A DNA stretch of 64,000 nucleotides from Chryseobacterium sp. ISL-80 (lineage in GTDB: Bacteria > Bacillota > Bacilli > Bacillales > Cytobacillaceae): the NCBI GenBank assembly GCA_018613055.1, contig JAGGQZ010000016.1, positions 1 to 64,000 on the forward strand. The letters run 5' to 3'. The notes below the pieces were generated by a model, which ran no database searches, was not told the DNA's origin, and saw only the letters and a list, made by a program, of their open reading frames with translations. Positions 1 to 8,312 of the stretch are shown piece by piece; positions within the stretch are counted from its first letter, which is position 1; each line of letters begins with the position of its first letter. A program made the translations under genes and the position numbers.

Positions 1-50
1 TTCCACTACAATCAACAGGTGTAAAAACAACATCGAGCTTTAACAAAGCC
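1..50. repeat. Dispersed intergenic repeat, copy 1
   Basis: These 50 bases closely match 4944-4992: both begin ttccacta, share gtgtaaaaacaacat and end in cagcc or aagcc. Both lie in gene-free DNA beside a terminator. It looks like one end of a short dispersed repeat, cut here by the window edge. No reading frame is conserved. Whether it belongs to a mobile element cannot be told from two partial copies. Confidence 0.5.
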
Positions 51-122
51 TTACAATTACAACAGCAATTTGTACGATAAATATGATAAACAACGAGTGA
101 AACCGTTCATGTTCAATAAGAG

Positions 123-152
123 ACAATAGGATGCCTCGGCATCCTATTGTTC
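123..152. terminator. Hairpin downstream of asnS
   Basis: A perfect inverted repeat (ACAATAGGATGCC, loop TC, GGCATCCTATTGT) lies just after the asnS stop codon. The flanks are AT-rich but have no long T run, so it is a probable but weak terminator that could work on either strand. Confidence 0.6.
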
Positions 153-171
153 ATTATTCATATAGCTATCA

Positions 172-1563
172 TTAAAAGTCTGCATTACCTGGTGTACGAG
201 GGAATGGAATGACATCGCGGATGTTTTTCATTCCGGTTAAATACATGACAAGTCGTTCGAACCCAATTCCATAGCCGGAATGCTTTGTGCTGCCGTATTT
301 TCTGAGTTCGAGATACCACCAGTAATCTTCTTCCGCCATACCGAGTTCTTTAATCCGTTCTGCAAGGACGTCTTCTCTTTCCTCACGCTGGCTTCCACCG
401 ATTAATTCGCCGATGCCAGGAACCAAAAGGTCGGTAGCAGCTACTGTCTTGCCATCCTCATTCGCTCTCATATAAAATGCCTTGATTTCTTTTGGATAGT
501 CAGTCACGAAGACAGGACGCTTGTAAATTTCCTCGCTAAGGTAACGTTCATGTTCTGTTTGCAGGTCTGTACCCCATTCGACCGGGTATTCAAATTGCTT
601 ACCCGAGTTCTTTAATAATTCAACTGCTTCGCTATAGGTAACCCTTCCGAAATCGGAATTCAATGCATTCTGCAATCTTTCAATAAGTGTTTTATCAATA
701 AAGCTGTTGAAGAAGGCCATCTCTTCTGGTGCATGTTCAAAAACATAATCAATGACATACTTAATCATTTCTTCACCAAGGTCCATGATATCCGGTAATT
801 CCGCAAAAGCAACTTCCGGCTCAACCATCCAAAATTCTGCGGCATGTCGTGCCGTATTTGAATTTTCTGCCCTGAATGTCGGACCAAAGGTATACACATT
901 ACGGAAAGCAAGGGCAAAGCTTTCTGCATTCAATTGACCGCTCACGGTTAAGTTGGTTTCTTTGCCGAAGAAATCTGCATTTTCATCCACATTTCCGTCT
1001 TCGGTTTTTGGCAGCTTGTTCAAGTCCATTGATGTCACACGGAACATTTCCCCTGCCCCTTCAGTATCGCTTCCGGTAATGATTGGTGTATGTACATAGA
1101 CAAACCCTTTGTCCTGGAAGAATTTGTGGAGAGCATATGATGCAACAGATCTAACTCTGAAAACCGCTGAGAAAGCATTGGCTCTCGGACGCAAGTGAGC
1201 AATTGTCCTTAAGTATTCAAGGGTATGCCTCTTCTTTTGGATTGGATAATCTGTATCCGATAATCCTTCGACGATAATTTTTGTCGCTTTGATTTCAAAA
1301 GGCTGCTTCATTTCAGGTGTTTGGATAAATTCCCCTTCTACTAAAACAGAAGAACTAATAGGCAACCTTGTGATTTCTTTGAAGTTTTCAAGCGTATCCT
1401 CAAAAACAACTTGTACACTCTTAAAGAATGTACCATCGTTTAACTCCATGAAGCCAATGGTTTTAGAGTCGCGAAGAGTGCGGATCCATCCTGTTAATTG
1501 TACAGTTTGGTCTTTAAAACTTTCTTGGTTTCTGTACAAATCTTTTACTACGGTCTTGATCAT
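172..1563 (-). CDS. asnS: Asparaginyl-tRNA synthetase
   Basis: Charges tRNA-Asn with asparagine in the cytoplasm. The 463-residue protein has an N-terminal OB-fold anticodon-binding domain ([12 protein letters not shown], about residues 20-30) and a class II catalytic core with motif 2 (FRAEN) and motif 3 ([13 protein letters not shown] near the C-terminus). ATG follows AAGGAGG at good spacing. At 463 aa it is longer than B. subtilis AsnS (about 430 aa), so it may belong to a different AsnRS subgroup. In B. subtilis asnS lies between aspB and dnaD; here those two are adjacent without it and this gene stands alone about 29 kb away, behind its own T-box leader whose specifier reads AAC. Expression should therefore respond to uncharged tRNA-Asn. 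Confidence 0.96.
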   Translation of the reverse strand: MIKTVVKDLYRNQESFKDQTVQLTGWIRTLRDSKTIGFMELNDGTFFKSVQVVFEDTLENFKEITRLPISSSVLVEGEFIQTPEMKQPFEIKATKIIVEGLSDTDYPIQKKRHTLEYLRTIAHLRPRANAFSAVFRVRSVASYALHKFFQDKGFVYVHTPIITGSDTEGAGEMFRVTSMDLNKLPKTEDGNVDENADFFGKETNLTVSGQLNAESFALAFRNVYTFGPTFRAENSNTARHAAEFWMVEPEVAFAELPDIMDLGEEMIKYVIDYVFEHAPEEMAFFNSFIDKTLIERLQNALNSDFGRVTYSEAVELLKNSGKQFEYPVEWGTDLQTEHERYLSEEIYKRPVFVTDYPKEIKAFYMRANEDGKTVAATDLLVPGIGELIGGSQREEREDVLAERIKELGMAEEDYWWYLELRKYGSTKHSGYGIGFERLVMYLTGMKNIRDVIPFPRTPGNADF

Positions 1564-1592
1564 AATAAGCCTCCTTATGGTAATTTATTGCA

Positions 1593-1822
1593 TTAAAAAA
1601 AGCCTTCTATCCCCAAAAAAGGGACGAAAGGCTGAACTTCCGCGGTACCACCCAAATTGTCATAAAATGACCATCTTCATAATTGCTTATCCCAGTCTAT
1701 AACGTGCTGGCCACGTCTAAGCCTACTCATGATTTCCCTTTCGGTTAGAACTCAAAGGTGTTCTTCATTTATGCATCATCACCAGGCTTCCACCGTCCCC
1801 GGCTCGCTATCGAATATAGCAA
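1593..1822 (-). promoter_or_regulatory. T-box riboswitch, asparagine specifier, asnS leader
   Basis: Read on the minus strand, the conserved T-box core GGGTGGTACCGCGGAA occurs at about 1639-1654. A terminator follows (GCCTTTCGTCCC pairing with GGGGATAGAAGGC, then seven T) at about 1593-1634, and a Stem I apical element (GGTGGAAGCC) lies upstream. Aligned by eye with the glyQS T-box, where GAAAGGCAUU carries the glycine specifier, the matching segment here is GAAGAACACC, placing the specifier AAC (Asn) at 1760-1762. This matches the gene downstream. The 5' end is approximate. Confidence 0.93.
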
Positions 1823-1978
1823 AAACTACTTTCCTTTTCATCGATTTAATATATGCAGTTTTCAAATGGATTTTTACTGTAATAATTTATCACATAAAGT
1901 CACCCTTTGTCTAGTTGGCCCTTGATTTATATACATTTATCACTAAAAATCACTAAACTAAAGTTGTTTGAATAATAA

Positions 1979-2165
1979 TCGGAAAAATTCCGCTTTGATT
2001 GAAAACTCCCCTCATTTCTTTAAAAATAAGGGGAGTTATTCCGGTTATCTAAACCAAATTGTTTTATATTGTCTTCTTTTTAACAATTAACCGGAATTTC
2101 TCCGCCTATTCTGCTTAAAAAGTTTCTTTGTAGATAATAGCCGGAAATTAACCGCTTATGGATTT
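1979..2165. repeat. Degenerate ~50-bp tandem repeat array
   Basis: The gene-free stretch 1823-2288 holds three or four diverged units opening with CCGG, starting at 2041, 2091 and 2141 (50-bp steps), with a related start near 1980. Units share CCGGAAnTTnnCCGC followed by a T-rich tail. The first unit also carries a hairpin (AACTCCCCT ... AGGGGAGTT, 2006-2037) that could terminate transcription. No coding potential is seen in the rest of the gap. Confidence 0.45.
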
Positions 2166-2288
2166 ACATATGAGAACGAAAATCCAATTTTTTGAATGAT
2201 AACTTAGCCTTAGCTAAAAAGTGCTTTCATTAAAATAACTCTATCTCTGTTAATTGGTCCGATTATTGTTTAATATTCTTGACCTGAA

Positions 2289-3194
2289 TCACACAGTGAA
2301 TTGCTTTTTTTGCTTCCTGATCGGAATTGAGATATTGATAGCAATGACTGATATGATAATCAACGCGGATCCAAGCATCTGAAGACCGCCCAGCCTGTCG
2401 CCATACACCAGCAACCCCAGCATCGTTGCAATGACAGGTTCCAATGTAGCTACAACAGCAGCAGTACTGCTTTCTGTTCTTTCCAGTCCCCATGAGTATG
2501 CAAAATAAGCAACCACAGTCGGGAAAATCCCCAGCCCTATCGCATAAAGCCACGCATCCCCAGCGAAAAGGACAGCAGCCTTGCTGACTATACCGGTTGT
2601 CGGAACCAGTGCTGCTGAAGCCACAAGGAAGGTGTACAAAGTGACTGTAAACGGATGATACTGCCTTAATGCCACCTTGCCAAAAATGCTGTAAAGCGCA
2701 TAACCGAAGCCTGCCCCAAGACCAATCAGGATACTGGAGACAGAAAAAGATGTTCCTCCCTGCCCGGTGATGCCTGCTGCAAGCGTGCAGCCAATGACTG
2801 TCATGACAATCGCCAACAATTTCTTCCTGTTGATGCTTTCTTTCAGGAAAAGAAATGACAAAACCGCTACAAAAGCAGGAGATGTGTACAATAAAGCCAC
2901 TGCAATCGGAATATTCATCAGATTGATTGCCGTAAAATAAGACCAATTAAAAAACACAATGCTTAAAATTCCTGTCCCTACAAAAAGGTACAAGTCTTTT
3001 AACCTGATTTTCAAGTGGCTCCTGTAAAAGGCAATTCCGACCATCATTAAAACAATGGCTGCAGTCATGACTCGGATGGCCACGATCTCCATGGCACTAA
3101 ACCCGGCATTATTCAAGCCTTTTACAAAAAAGCCAATCAAGCCCCACATAGCCGATGCAAATGCGATCATAAAATAAGGCAATTTCCCTTTCAT
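2289..3194 (-). CDS. EamA/DMT-family membrane transporter
   Basis: A 301-residue integral membrane protein with about ten hydrophobic segments, arranged as the two EamA repeats of the drug/metabolite transporter superfamily. It starts MKGKLPYFMIAFASAMWG, the typical first EamA helix with a tryptophan-glycine end, and finishes with a short basic tail (RKQKK). The ATG at 3194 is chosen because the upstream in-frame extension looks non-membrane and lacks a ribosome site. The substrate cannot be read from the sequence; relatives export amino acids or other small metabolites. It stands alone, separated from ypwA by about 80 bases. Confidence 0.85.
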   Translation of the reverse strand: MKGKLPYFMIAFASAMWGLIGFFVKGLNNAGFSAMEIVAIRVMTAAIVLMMVGIAFYRSHLKIRLKDLYLFVGTGILSIVFFNWSYFTAINLMNIPIAVALLYTSPAFVAVLSFLFLKESINRKKLLAIVMTVIGCTLAAGITGQGGTSFSVSSILIGLGAGFGYALYSIFGKVALRQYHPFTVTLYTFLVASAALVPTTGIVSKAAVLFAGDAWLYAIGLGIFPTVVAYFAYSWGLERTESSTAAVVATLEPVIATMLGLLVYGDRLGGLQMLGSALIIISVIAINISIPIRKQKKQFTV

Positions 3195-3277
3195 ACGTTC
3201 ACCACACAGAAAAGATGACAGGTAGACTGCCATCTCATATTGAAAATGCTGTTCACACAAATTATTAATCTTAGATA

Positions 3278-4786
3278 CTAGACCAGATGGTACACCTTGC
3301 TGTATTTTTCGTATAAATAATCAACTAAGTGCTGAGCATTGAGTCCCTCGCCAGTTACATCAGTCAATATTTCAAGTGGTTTTTTCATTTTTCCATGCTT
3401 ATGGACTTTCTCAGTCATCCACTCTTTAATCGGCTGAAGATTTCCCTGTGCCAGAAGTTCCTCATAGTCAGGCAAGTCTTTGAGCATGGCATGCTTGAAT
3501 TGCGCTGCATACATATATCCTAAAGCATAGGATGGGAAGTAACCAAAGCTACCTCCTGCCCAGTGAACGTCCTGAAGGACACCTACTGCATCATTTTCAG
3601 GTCTGATTCCAAGGTATTGCTCATATTTGTCATTCCAGATTTGCGGCAAGTCCTTGACTTCAATCTCATCGTTGAACAAACCTTTCTCAATTTCATAACG
3701 GACCATTACATGCAGCGGGTAAGTTAGCTCATCGGCTTCAATTCTGATCAAGCTCGGCTTTGACTCGTTGACTGCACGATAGAAGTCATCTACATCCACT
3801 CCTGAAAACTGCCCTTCTGAATATTCCTGCAGCAGGCTGTAATTATGCTTCCAGAAAGAATAATTGCGTCCGACAAAGTTTTCATAGAAAAGAGACTGTG
3901 ATTCATGGATTCCCATTGAAGTACCAGAACTCATTGGCGTTCCGACCAGATCTTCAGAAATATTTTGTTCATATAGAGCATGGCCGCCTTCATGAATGGT
4001 CCCGAATACTGCTGTCCTGAAGTCTGATTCATCATATTTCGTCGTAACCCTTACATCTCCTGGATTTAAGCCCATCGCGAATGGGTGTACCGTTTCATCA
4101 AGACGGCCAGCATCAAAGTCGTATCCCATTTGTTTAAGGATTTCAAGACTGAATGCACGCTGCTTCTCTTTAGGGAAATGACTAAACAGGAACCCGGTTT
4201 CTGGTTTTTCTGTTGAGTTTGAAATCTGCTGTACAAGCGGAACAATTTTGTTGCGCAGTTCACCAAACACCTCGTCCAAAACCTCGACAGTGACGCCAGG
4301 TTCATACATATCAAGCAATGTATTGTACTTATTTCCTTCATAACCCCAATAGCCAATGAATCTCTTTGTCGTTTCTACCAGTTTTTCAAGATAGGGCCTG
4401 AACATTTCAAAATCAGATTTGTCCTTAGCCTCTTCCCAAACTGTTTCTGCTTTTGATTGCAGGATTACATATTCCCGGTATTCCTCTGCAGGGATTTTCT
4501 TGTTGCGGTCATAATCCTTTCTGCACTCTTCAAGCGTCTTGCGCGTAATTTCCGATAAACTTTGTTCATTTGAAAGTCTTGCTATGTATGAAGCCATTTC
4601 TTCTGATGTTGACATATTGAATACCTCAGATGAAAGAACACCAATCACTTCGGATCGCTGGGCTGCTCCCTTTTTGGGTGCGCCGGTCCTTAAATCCCAA
4701 TAAATCAAAGAAAGCGCCTCGCCATAGGCTGCCATTTTCTTTACATAATCCAAAAAGTTCTTTTCTGTTTGTTTTACTTCATTCAT
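3278..4786 (-). CDS. ypwA: M32 family metallo-carboxypeptidase
   Basis: Thermostable-carboxypeptidase-1-type enzyme that removes C-terminal residues from peptides in the cytoplasm. The 502-residue length matches B. subtilis YpwA. The zinc site HEGGH (HExxH) is visible in GTIHEGGHALYEQ at about residue 260, and the family signatures SGTSMGIHESQS and EADELTYPLH follow. A GTG three codons upstream overlaps the ribosome site GGGGTGAG, so the ATG at 4786 is the better start. The gene is monocistronic. The peptide substrates in this organism are unknown. Confidence 0.93.
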   Translation of the reverse strand: MNEVKQTEKNFLDYVKKMAAYGEALSLIYWDLRTGAPKKGAAQRSEVIGVLSSEVFNMSTSEEMASYIARLSNEQSLSEITRKTLEECRKDYDRNKKIPAEEYREYVILQSKAETVWEEAKDKSDFEMFRPYLEKLVETTKRFIGYWGYEGNKYNTLLDMYEPGVTVEVLDEVFGELRNKIVPLVQQISNSTEKPETGFLFSHFPKEKQRAFSLEILKQMGYDFDAGRLDETVHPFAMGLNPGDVRVTTKYDESDFRTAVFGTIHEGGHALYEQNISEDLVGTPMSSGTSMGIHESQSLFYENFVGRNYSFWKHNYSLLQEYSEGQFSGVDVDDFYRAVNESKPSLIRIEADELTYPLHVMVRYEIEKGLFNDEIEVKDLPQIWNDKYEQYLGIRPENDAVGVLQDVHWAGGSFGYFPSYALGYMYAAQFKHAMLKDLPDYEELLAQGNLQPIKEWMTEKVHKHGKMKKPLEILTDVTGEGLNAQHLVDYLYEKYSKVYHLV

Positions 4787-4855
4787 CCATCTCACCCCAT
4801 TTTATCTGTCCCCATCATCTTATCATACTTTTCTGATATTTTGGTTTACGAAATT

Positions 4856-4992
4856 TAGAAAGGCTGTTTTCGTGTTGTTTGTTATTCTTTATATATCGGC
4901 TCTGTTAGACAAGGCTGTTGATTTTCGTACCAGGCGCTTCGCCTTCCACTACGATCAACAAGTGTAAAAACAACATTGGTCTTATCACAGCC
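4856..4992. repeat. Dispersed repeat, copy 2, with MITE-like end
   Basis: The stretch 4944-4992 repeats the first 50 bases of the window. Just upstream, AGGCTGTTTTCGTGTTGTTTGTT at about 4861 resembles the outer ends of the elements that flank hcp, and CAGGCGCTTCGCCTTCC at about 4931 resembles a motif near 13940. The segment between ypwA and the DUF2249 gene thus looks like the remains of one or more small non-coding elements. No gene is seen in it. Confidence 0.45.
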
Positions 4993-4999
4993 CATGCAT

Positions 5000-5030
5000 A
5001 AAAAAACAACAGGCGAACCTGTTGTTTTAA
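5000..5030. terminator. Bidirectional terminator after the DUF2249 gene
   Basis: Perfect stem AACAACAGG / CCTGTTGTT with a GCGAA loop, an A run on one side and T-rich sequence on the other. It sits 24 bases beyond the stop codon of the minus-strand gene at 5054. Confidence 0.8.
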
Positions 5031-5053
5031 TGGAATCAGAGGTTATCTTTCTA

Positions 5054-5287
5054 TTATTTTGTTTTCCCGATTGCTACACGCCATGTTTCAGGGCCTTCTT
5101 CGAGATATTCCCATGAGAAAGCTTCAGGACGTTCCATCATGAACTGGTACTGAAGCGGCCTTGGGTCATGATCATTGACGATTTGCATGAATTCTCCTTG
5201 CTTAAGTGAATCAAAGTTTTGAAATATAGTAGGGTGTTTTTCCCGTGGTGCATAATCAGGAACATTGATAATTACATTGAAAGTCAT
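5054..5287 (-). CDS. Small DUF2249-like protein (NO/denitrification cluster)
   Basis: A 77-residue protein. The segment FDSLKQGEFMQIVNDHDPRP followed by LQYQFMMERPEAFSW is the core of the DUF2249 fold: a strand, a conserved ND.DP/RP turn and a helix around a conserved histidine. DUF2249 proteins are common beside nitric oxide reductase and NnrS genes, but their biochemical role is not established. ATG follows GGAGAGAGGG. It has a perfect TATAAT box with a Fnr-like site at about -40.5, so induction without oxygen is likely. Two more DUF2249-type proteins lie at 9108 and 9349. Confidence 0.8.
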   Translation of the reverse strand: MTFNVIINVPDYAPREKHPTIFQNFDSLKQGEFMQIVNDHDPRPLQYQFMMERPEAFSWEYLEEGPETWRVAIGKTK

Positions 5288-5326
5288 TTCCCTCTCTCCT
5301 TCAAATCTATTTTCATTACACTTTTA

Positions 5327-5368
5327 TTATAGAACCGTCCAGTACCCCAAGTAGTGAGCGCCGTCACA
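5327..5368 (-). promoter_or_regulatory. Fnr-type promoter of the DUF2249 gene
   Basis: An imperfect Crp/Fnr site AGTGA-GCGCCG-TCACA at 5353-5368 is centred about 40 bases before the start predicted from a perfect TATAAT at 5332-5327 on the minus strand. This is the spacing of class II Crp/Fnr activation. No good -35 box replaces it. Confidence 0.6.
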
Positions 5369-5482
5369 GTTTCACTATGACATCCCTCATTCATGACTTA
5401 CCTTAATTCAGACAGAAAAATCCACTTTTAAAAAAGGAACTCCGGGCAAGAACAAGAATTATTTTAATAGGGAGGGATCTAT

Positions 5483-5617
5483 TTGAAAGAATTGGTTGGA
5501 AGCTGCGATGAATGCGGAAAAGAAATATATTGCATGGACGGCTTTTTGAATGGAGTACATGACCATGGTAAATTGCTTTGTTTTGAATGTGAAAAAAACA
5601 CCGGAGAAGACTCGTAG
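5483..5617 (+). CDS. 44-residue protein with paired cysteines (putative zinc-binding)
   Basis: A short frame starting at TTG, 7 bases after GGGAGGG. It encodes CDECG, then a single C, then CFEC near the end, a CxxC...CxxC layout typical of small zinc-ribbon proteins. No ATG is available, and the ribosome site is strong, which supports translation. It lies between the DUF2249 gene and norB on the opposite strand. I do not recognise the family; the function is unknown. Confidence 0.55.
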   Translation: MKELVGSCDECGKEIYCMDGFLNGVHDHGKLLCFECEKNTGEDS

Positions 5618-5694
5618 TTAGAAAAGCTCAATCGCCTTTTGGGTCAGCTCAAATCGTTCCATGTCTTCATTGGACGGACCTATCAAGTAAAGAA

Positions 5695-5728
5695 ACCGCA
5701 AAGCCTTTTCGCTTTGCGGTTTTTTTGT
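5695..5728. terminator. Terminator between the small zinc-type gene and norB
   Basis: Stem AAACCGCAAAGC / GCTTTGCGGTTT with a CTTTTC loop. Seven T follow on the plus strand and TTTCTTT on the minus strand, so it can end both the upstream plus transcript and norB, whose stop codon is next to it. Confidence 0.85.
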
Positions 5729-8092
5729 TTATTCTTCTTCGACTGCCAGGTCTTTAACCGGGAGCTTCTGTTCTTCCTTGTGGGTTACTTTTCTGAGATT
5801 GAAAAGTGCCTTAATGCTGAATACTGCCAGGGCAGCAACACCAATCAAGAAAATCGTATCAGGAATAGCCCTTAACGTCAGAAGCATTTGTACTGTATCC
5901 TGCTGCAGGAATGCAGCTGAACGGGAAGCTGCGTATCCATTAAAGAAAGCTTCTTTAATCTGAAGGTAACCAACCGGCAGCAAGGAAAGGAATACCATGC
6001 CTGCCAAACCGACGTTCAGCATGATGACGATGAATTTAACCCATTTATCGCTCCATTTTTCCGGTTTGACGATATTGCGTAGCGAGTAAATCAATACTGC
6101 TCCTGCAAACATGCCATATACACCCATCATTGAAGCATGGCCATGAGCCGGAGTAAGGAACTGTCCGTGTTCAAAGAAGCTTACAGCCGGCAGGTTGATC
6201 AGGAAGCCCAGCACGCCTGCACCGACCAGGTTCCAGATTGCTACGGAAATCAAGAACCAGAAAGTGCCTTTGTACGGGAAATCCACTCCGCCGTCACGCA
6301 TCATTTTATACTGGTCATATGCCTCTAAAATCAACAGAGTCAAAGGAATGACTTCAAGTGCTGAAAAGACTGCGCCCAATGCGATCCATACTTCAGCTGA
6401 TCCGTTGTAGTAGTAATGGTGGCCAATCCCGATGACACCTGCACCCATCAGCAGGATCAATTGGAAATACAAAGCCTTTACAGTTGATTTCTTTGTTACT
6501 AGCTTCATTTGGACCATCAGGAAACCGATGACTACGACTGCGAATACTTCGAAAATACCTTCCACCCATAAGTGGATGATCCACCAGCGCCAGTAATCGG
6601 CAAACGTATAATGTGTGCCCGGATTGATCATGAATGCAAAGAAGTAAAATGCAGGGACAGCGATTGCTGAGTAAAATAACAGGTGAATCAAACCACCTTT
6701 GTCAGACTCCCGCTTCAAGCCGCTCCTGATGCCGCGGAATACGATGAATAACCAGATCAGCATTCCGACAGCGAGGATGAATTGCCAGATACGGCCAAGC
6801 TCGAGATACTCCCAGCCCTGGTGGCCAAGCAGGAACCAATTGTTGCCCAGATAACCGTTGGCACCAAGCCATTGGCCAATCATGCTGCCAGCGACGAGGA
6901 CGACCAAAGCCCAGAACAGAACATCTACCAGCAATCCCTGGCGTTTTGGCTCATGCCCTCCTACAAGCGGTGCCACGAAAATTCCCATTCCAAGCCAGGC
7001 TGTCGCAATCCAGAAAATCGCAAGCTGCAAGTGGAACCCTTTCGTGATGTTAAATGGCAGGATCTCATGGACCCATTTCATCCCGAAGAAACTGTCAGGT
7101 TCGATATAATAGTGTGCCAATAATGCACCAAACATTGACTGGACAAAGAACAAAACAGATACAATCGCAAAATATTTGGCTGTTTTCCTTTGCGAAGAAG
7201 TCAGCGGCAGCTTCTTCAAATCGATTTTAGGGAAATTCCCCTCCGTGTAAGCCTCCTGCATACCAAGATGATAACGATAGAATACAAACAGGATCAAGCC
7301 TACAAAGAAAATCAATAAGGTTACGCTGGCGCCGCTCCACCAGACAGCCGAGAATGACATTGTGTTTCCAGCGTCTTCATAATATGGCCAGTTATTTGTA
7401 TAAGTGATGGTGTCATCTGGTCTTTGGGTACTTGATAACCATGCAGTCCAGAAGAAGAAATCTGAAATCTGTTCAATCTGGTCACCCTTAGCTACCCAGG
7501 CACGCTCTCCATCAGGCATATGCTTTTCCTGGATCAAGCCTGCCTTAAGGCCCCAATCGTCACCCTTTGTAAAAATAGTATGGTAAAACTCCTTTACCTT
7601 TTGATGACCGAACACTTGCGCATCAGTCAACACCAGATGATCTTTATCCGGATCATAACGATTCTCTCGCATTTCCTTCATGACCCGTTCTCGGATGATT
7701 GTCTGGTCATCCTTGTTCAAATCATTGAAATCTTTCTGATATTCTTCCTGGGACCTGAAATCCTGCATTCCTTCTGTGTAGATCTTAAGTGCTTCTGCCG
7801 TATAGTCCGGGCCCATATATGACCCATGCCCCAACACTGTTCCGTAATCCATCAGGCCATATTTCTGGAATACTGCCTGGCCTCCTACGATGCTATCTTT
7901 CGTTAAAATGACATCCCCTTTTTCGCTTGTGACTTCAAGCGGCCTTGGAGCCATTTCTTTAAAAATCCAGTAACCTCCTGTCAGGAGTACTGTAAAGCTT
8001 AATAATAATGTAATAATGAGTACAGATTTCAGCAGTGAGTTTCTATTTTTCTTGACCACTGCCTTTGTGGATGTCCCATGCTGGATTTCCAT
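5729..8092 (-). CDS. norB: Quinol-dependent nitric oxide reductase, single-subunit (qNOR)
   Basis: Reduces two NO to N2O using quinol electrons at the cytoplasmic membrane. At 787 residues it is the fused type: an N-terminal helix, an extracellular cytochrome-c-like region without a CxxCH motif (about residues 50-230, with GHGSYMGPDYTAEAL), then about twelve helices of the heme-copper oxidase fold. Likely metal ligands are seen in GFHLQLAIFWIATAW (about 350), HLWVEGIFE (about 510), GHHYYYNG (about 560) and HGHASMMGVYGMF (about 650). Spacing from AGGAAGGGGATG to the ATG is acceptable. It is divergent from the Crp/Fnr gene at 8313, with Fnr-like sites between them. Whether it serves respiration or only NO removal is open: no nitrite or N2O reductase gene lies in the window. 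Confidence 0.95.
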   Translation of the reverse strand: MEIQHGTSTKAVVKKNRNSLLKSVLIITLLLSFTVLLTGGYWIFKEMAPRPLEVTSEKGDVILTKDSIVGGQAVFQKYGLMDYGTVLGHGSYMGPDYTAEALKIYTEGMQDFRSQEEYQKDFNDLNKDDQTIIRERVMKEMRENRYDPDKDHLVLTDAQVFGHQKVKEFYHTIFTKGDDWGLKAGLIQEKHMPDGERAWVAKGDQIEQISDFFFWTAWLSSTQRPDDTITYTNNWPYYEDAGNTMSFSAVWWSGASVTLLIFFVGLILFVFYRYHLGMQEAYTEGNFPKIDLKKLPLTSSQRKTAKYFAIVSVLFFVQSMFGALLAHYYIEPDSFFGMKWVHEILPFNITKGFHLQLAIFWIATAWLGMGIFVAPLVGGHEPKRQGLLVDVLFWALVVLVAGSMIGQWLGANGYLGNNWFLLGHQGWEYLELGRIWQFILAVGMLIWLFIVFRGIRSGLKRESDKGGLIHLLFYSAIAVPAFYFFAFMINPGTHYTFADYWRWWIIHLWVEGIFEVFAVVVIGFLMVQMKLVTKKSTVKALYFQLILLMGAGVIGIGHHYYYNGSAEVWIALGAVFSALEVIPLTLLILEAYDQYKMMRDGGVDFPYKGTFWFLISVAIWNLVGAGVLGFLINLPAVSFFEHGQFLTPAHGHASMMGVYGMFAGAVLIYSLRNIVKPEKWSDKWVKFIVIMLNVGLAGMVFLSLLPVGYLQIKEAFFNGYAASRSAAFLQQDTVQMLLTLRAIPDTIFLIGVAALAVFSIKALFNLRKVTHKEEQKLPVKDLAVEEE

Positions 8093-8180
8093 CTTCCCTG
8101 CATCCCCTTCCTAATTTGATTTACAAACCAAGCATAAAGCGAAATGAAGATGGAGTTTGTGAACTACCTCATGCAGCAGG

Positions 8181-8196
8181 TGTGATATTTCCCACA
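8181..8196. promoter_or_regulatory. Imperfect Fnr-like site between norB and fnr1
   Basis: TGTGA-TATTTC-CCACA has one mismatch to the TGTGA-N6-TCACA palindrome. It lies about 90 bases upstream of the norB start. The expected -10 position is poor (3 of 6), so its use by norB is only suggested. Confidence 0.45.
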
Positions 8197-8229
8197 TCAG
8201 TGAGAATTATTTTCAAAAAAACTTCAAAA

Positions 8230-8272
8230 TATGATTCAGGTCACTTAGCGCTCCTTGTGCAGTTGATAAAAT
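8230..8272 (+). promoter_or_regulatory. Fnr-type promoter of the first Crp/Fnr gene
   Basis: The site ATGA-TTCAGG-TCAC (8231-8244) is centred 41.5 bases before the start predicted from TAAAAT at 8267-8272 (5 of 6 to consensus). The spacing fits class II activation and suggests autoregulation of the regulator gene at 8313. Confidence 0.55.
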
Positions 8273-8312
8273 CTATAGTAGAAACTTAAACCGAAATAAG
8301 GAGCAGATTCAT

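Noticed and set aside
2263-2946. A 227-codon frame with many cysteines, minus strand
   Set aside because: It overlaps the EamA transporter in another frame; composition (Cys, His, Ser) is typical of a shadow frame.
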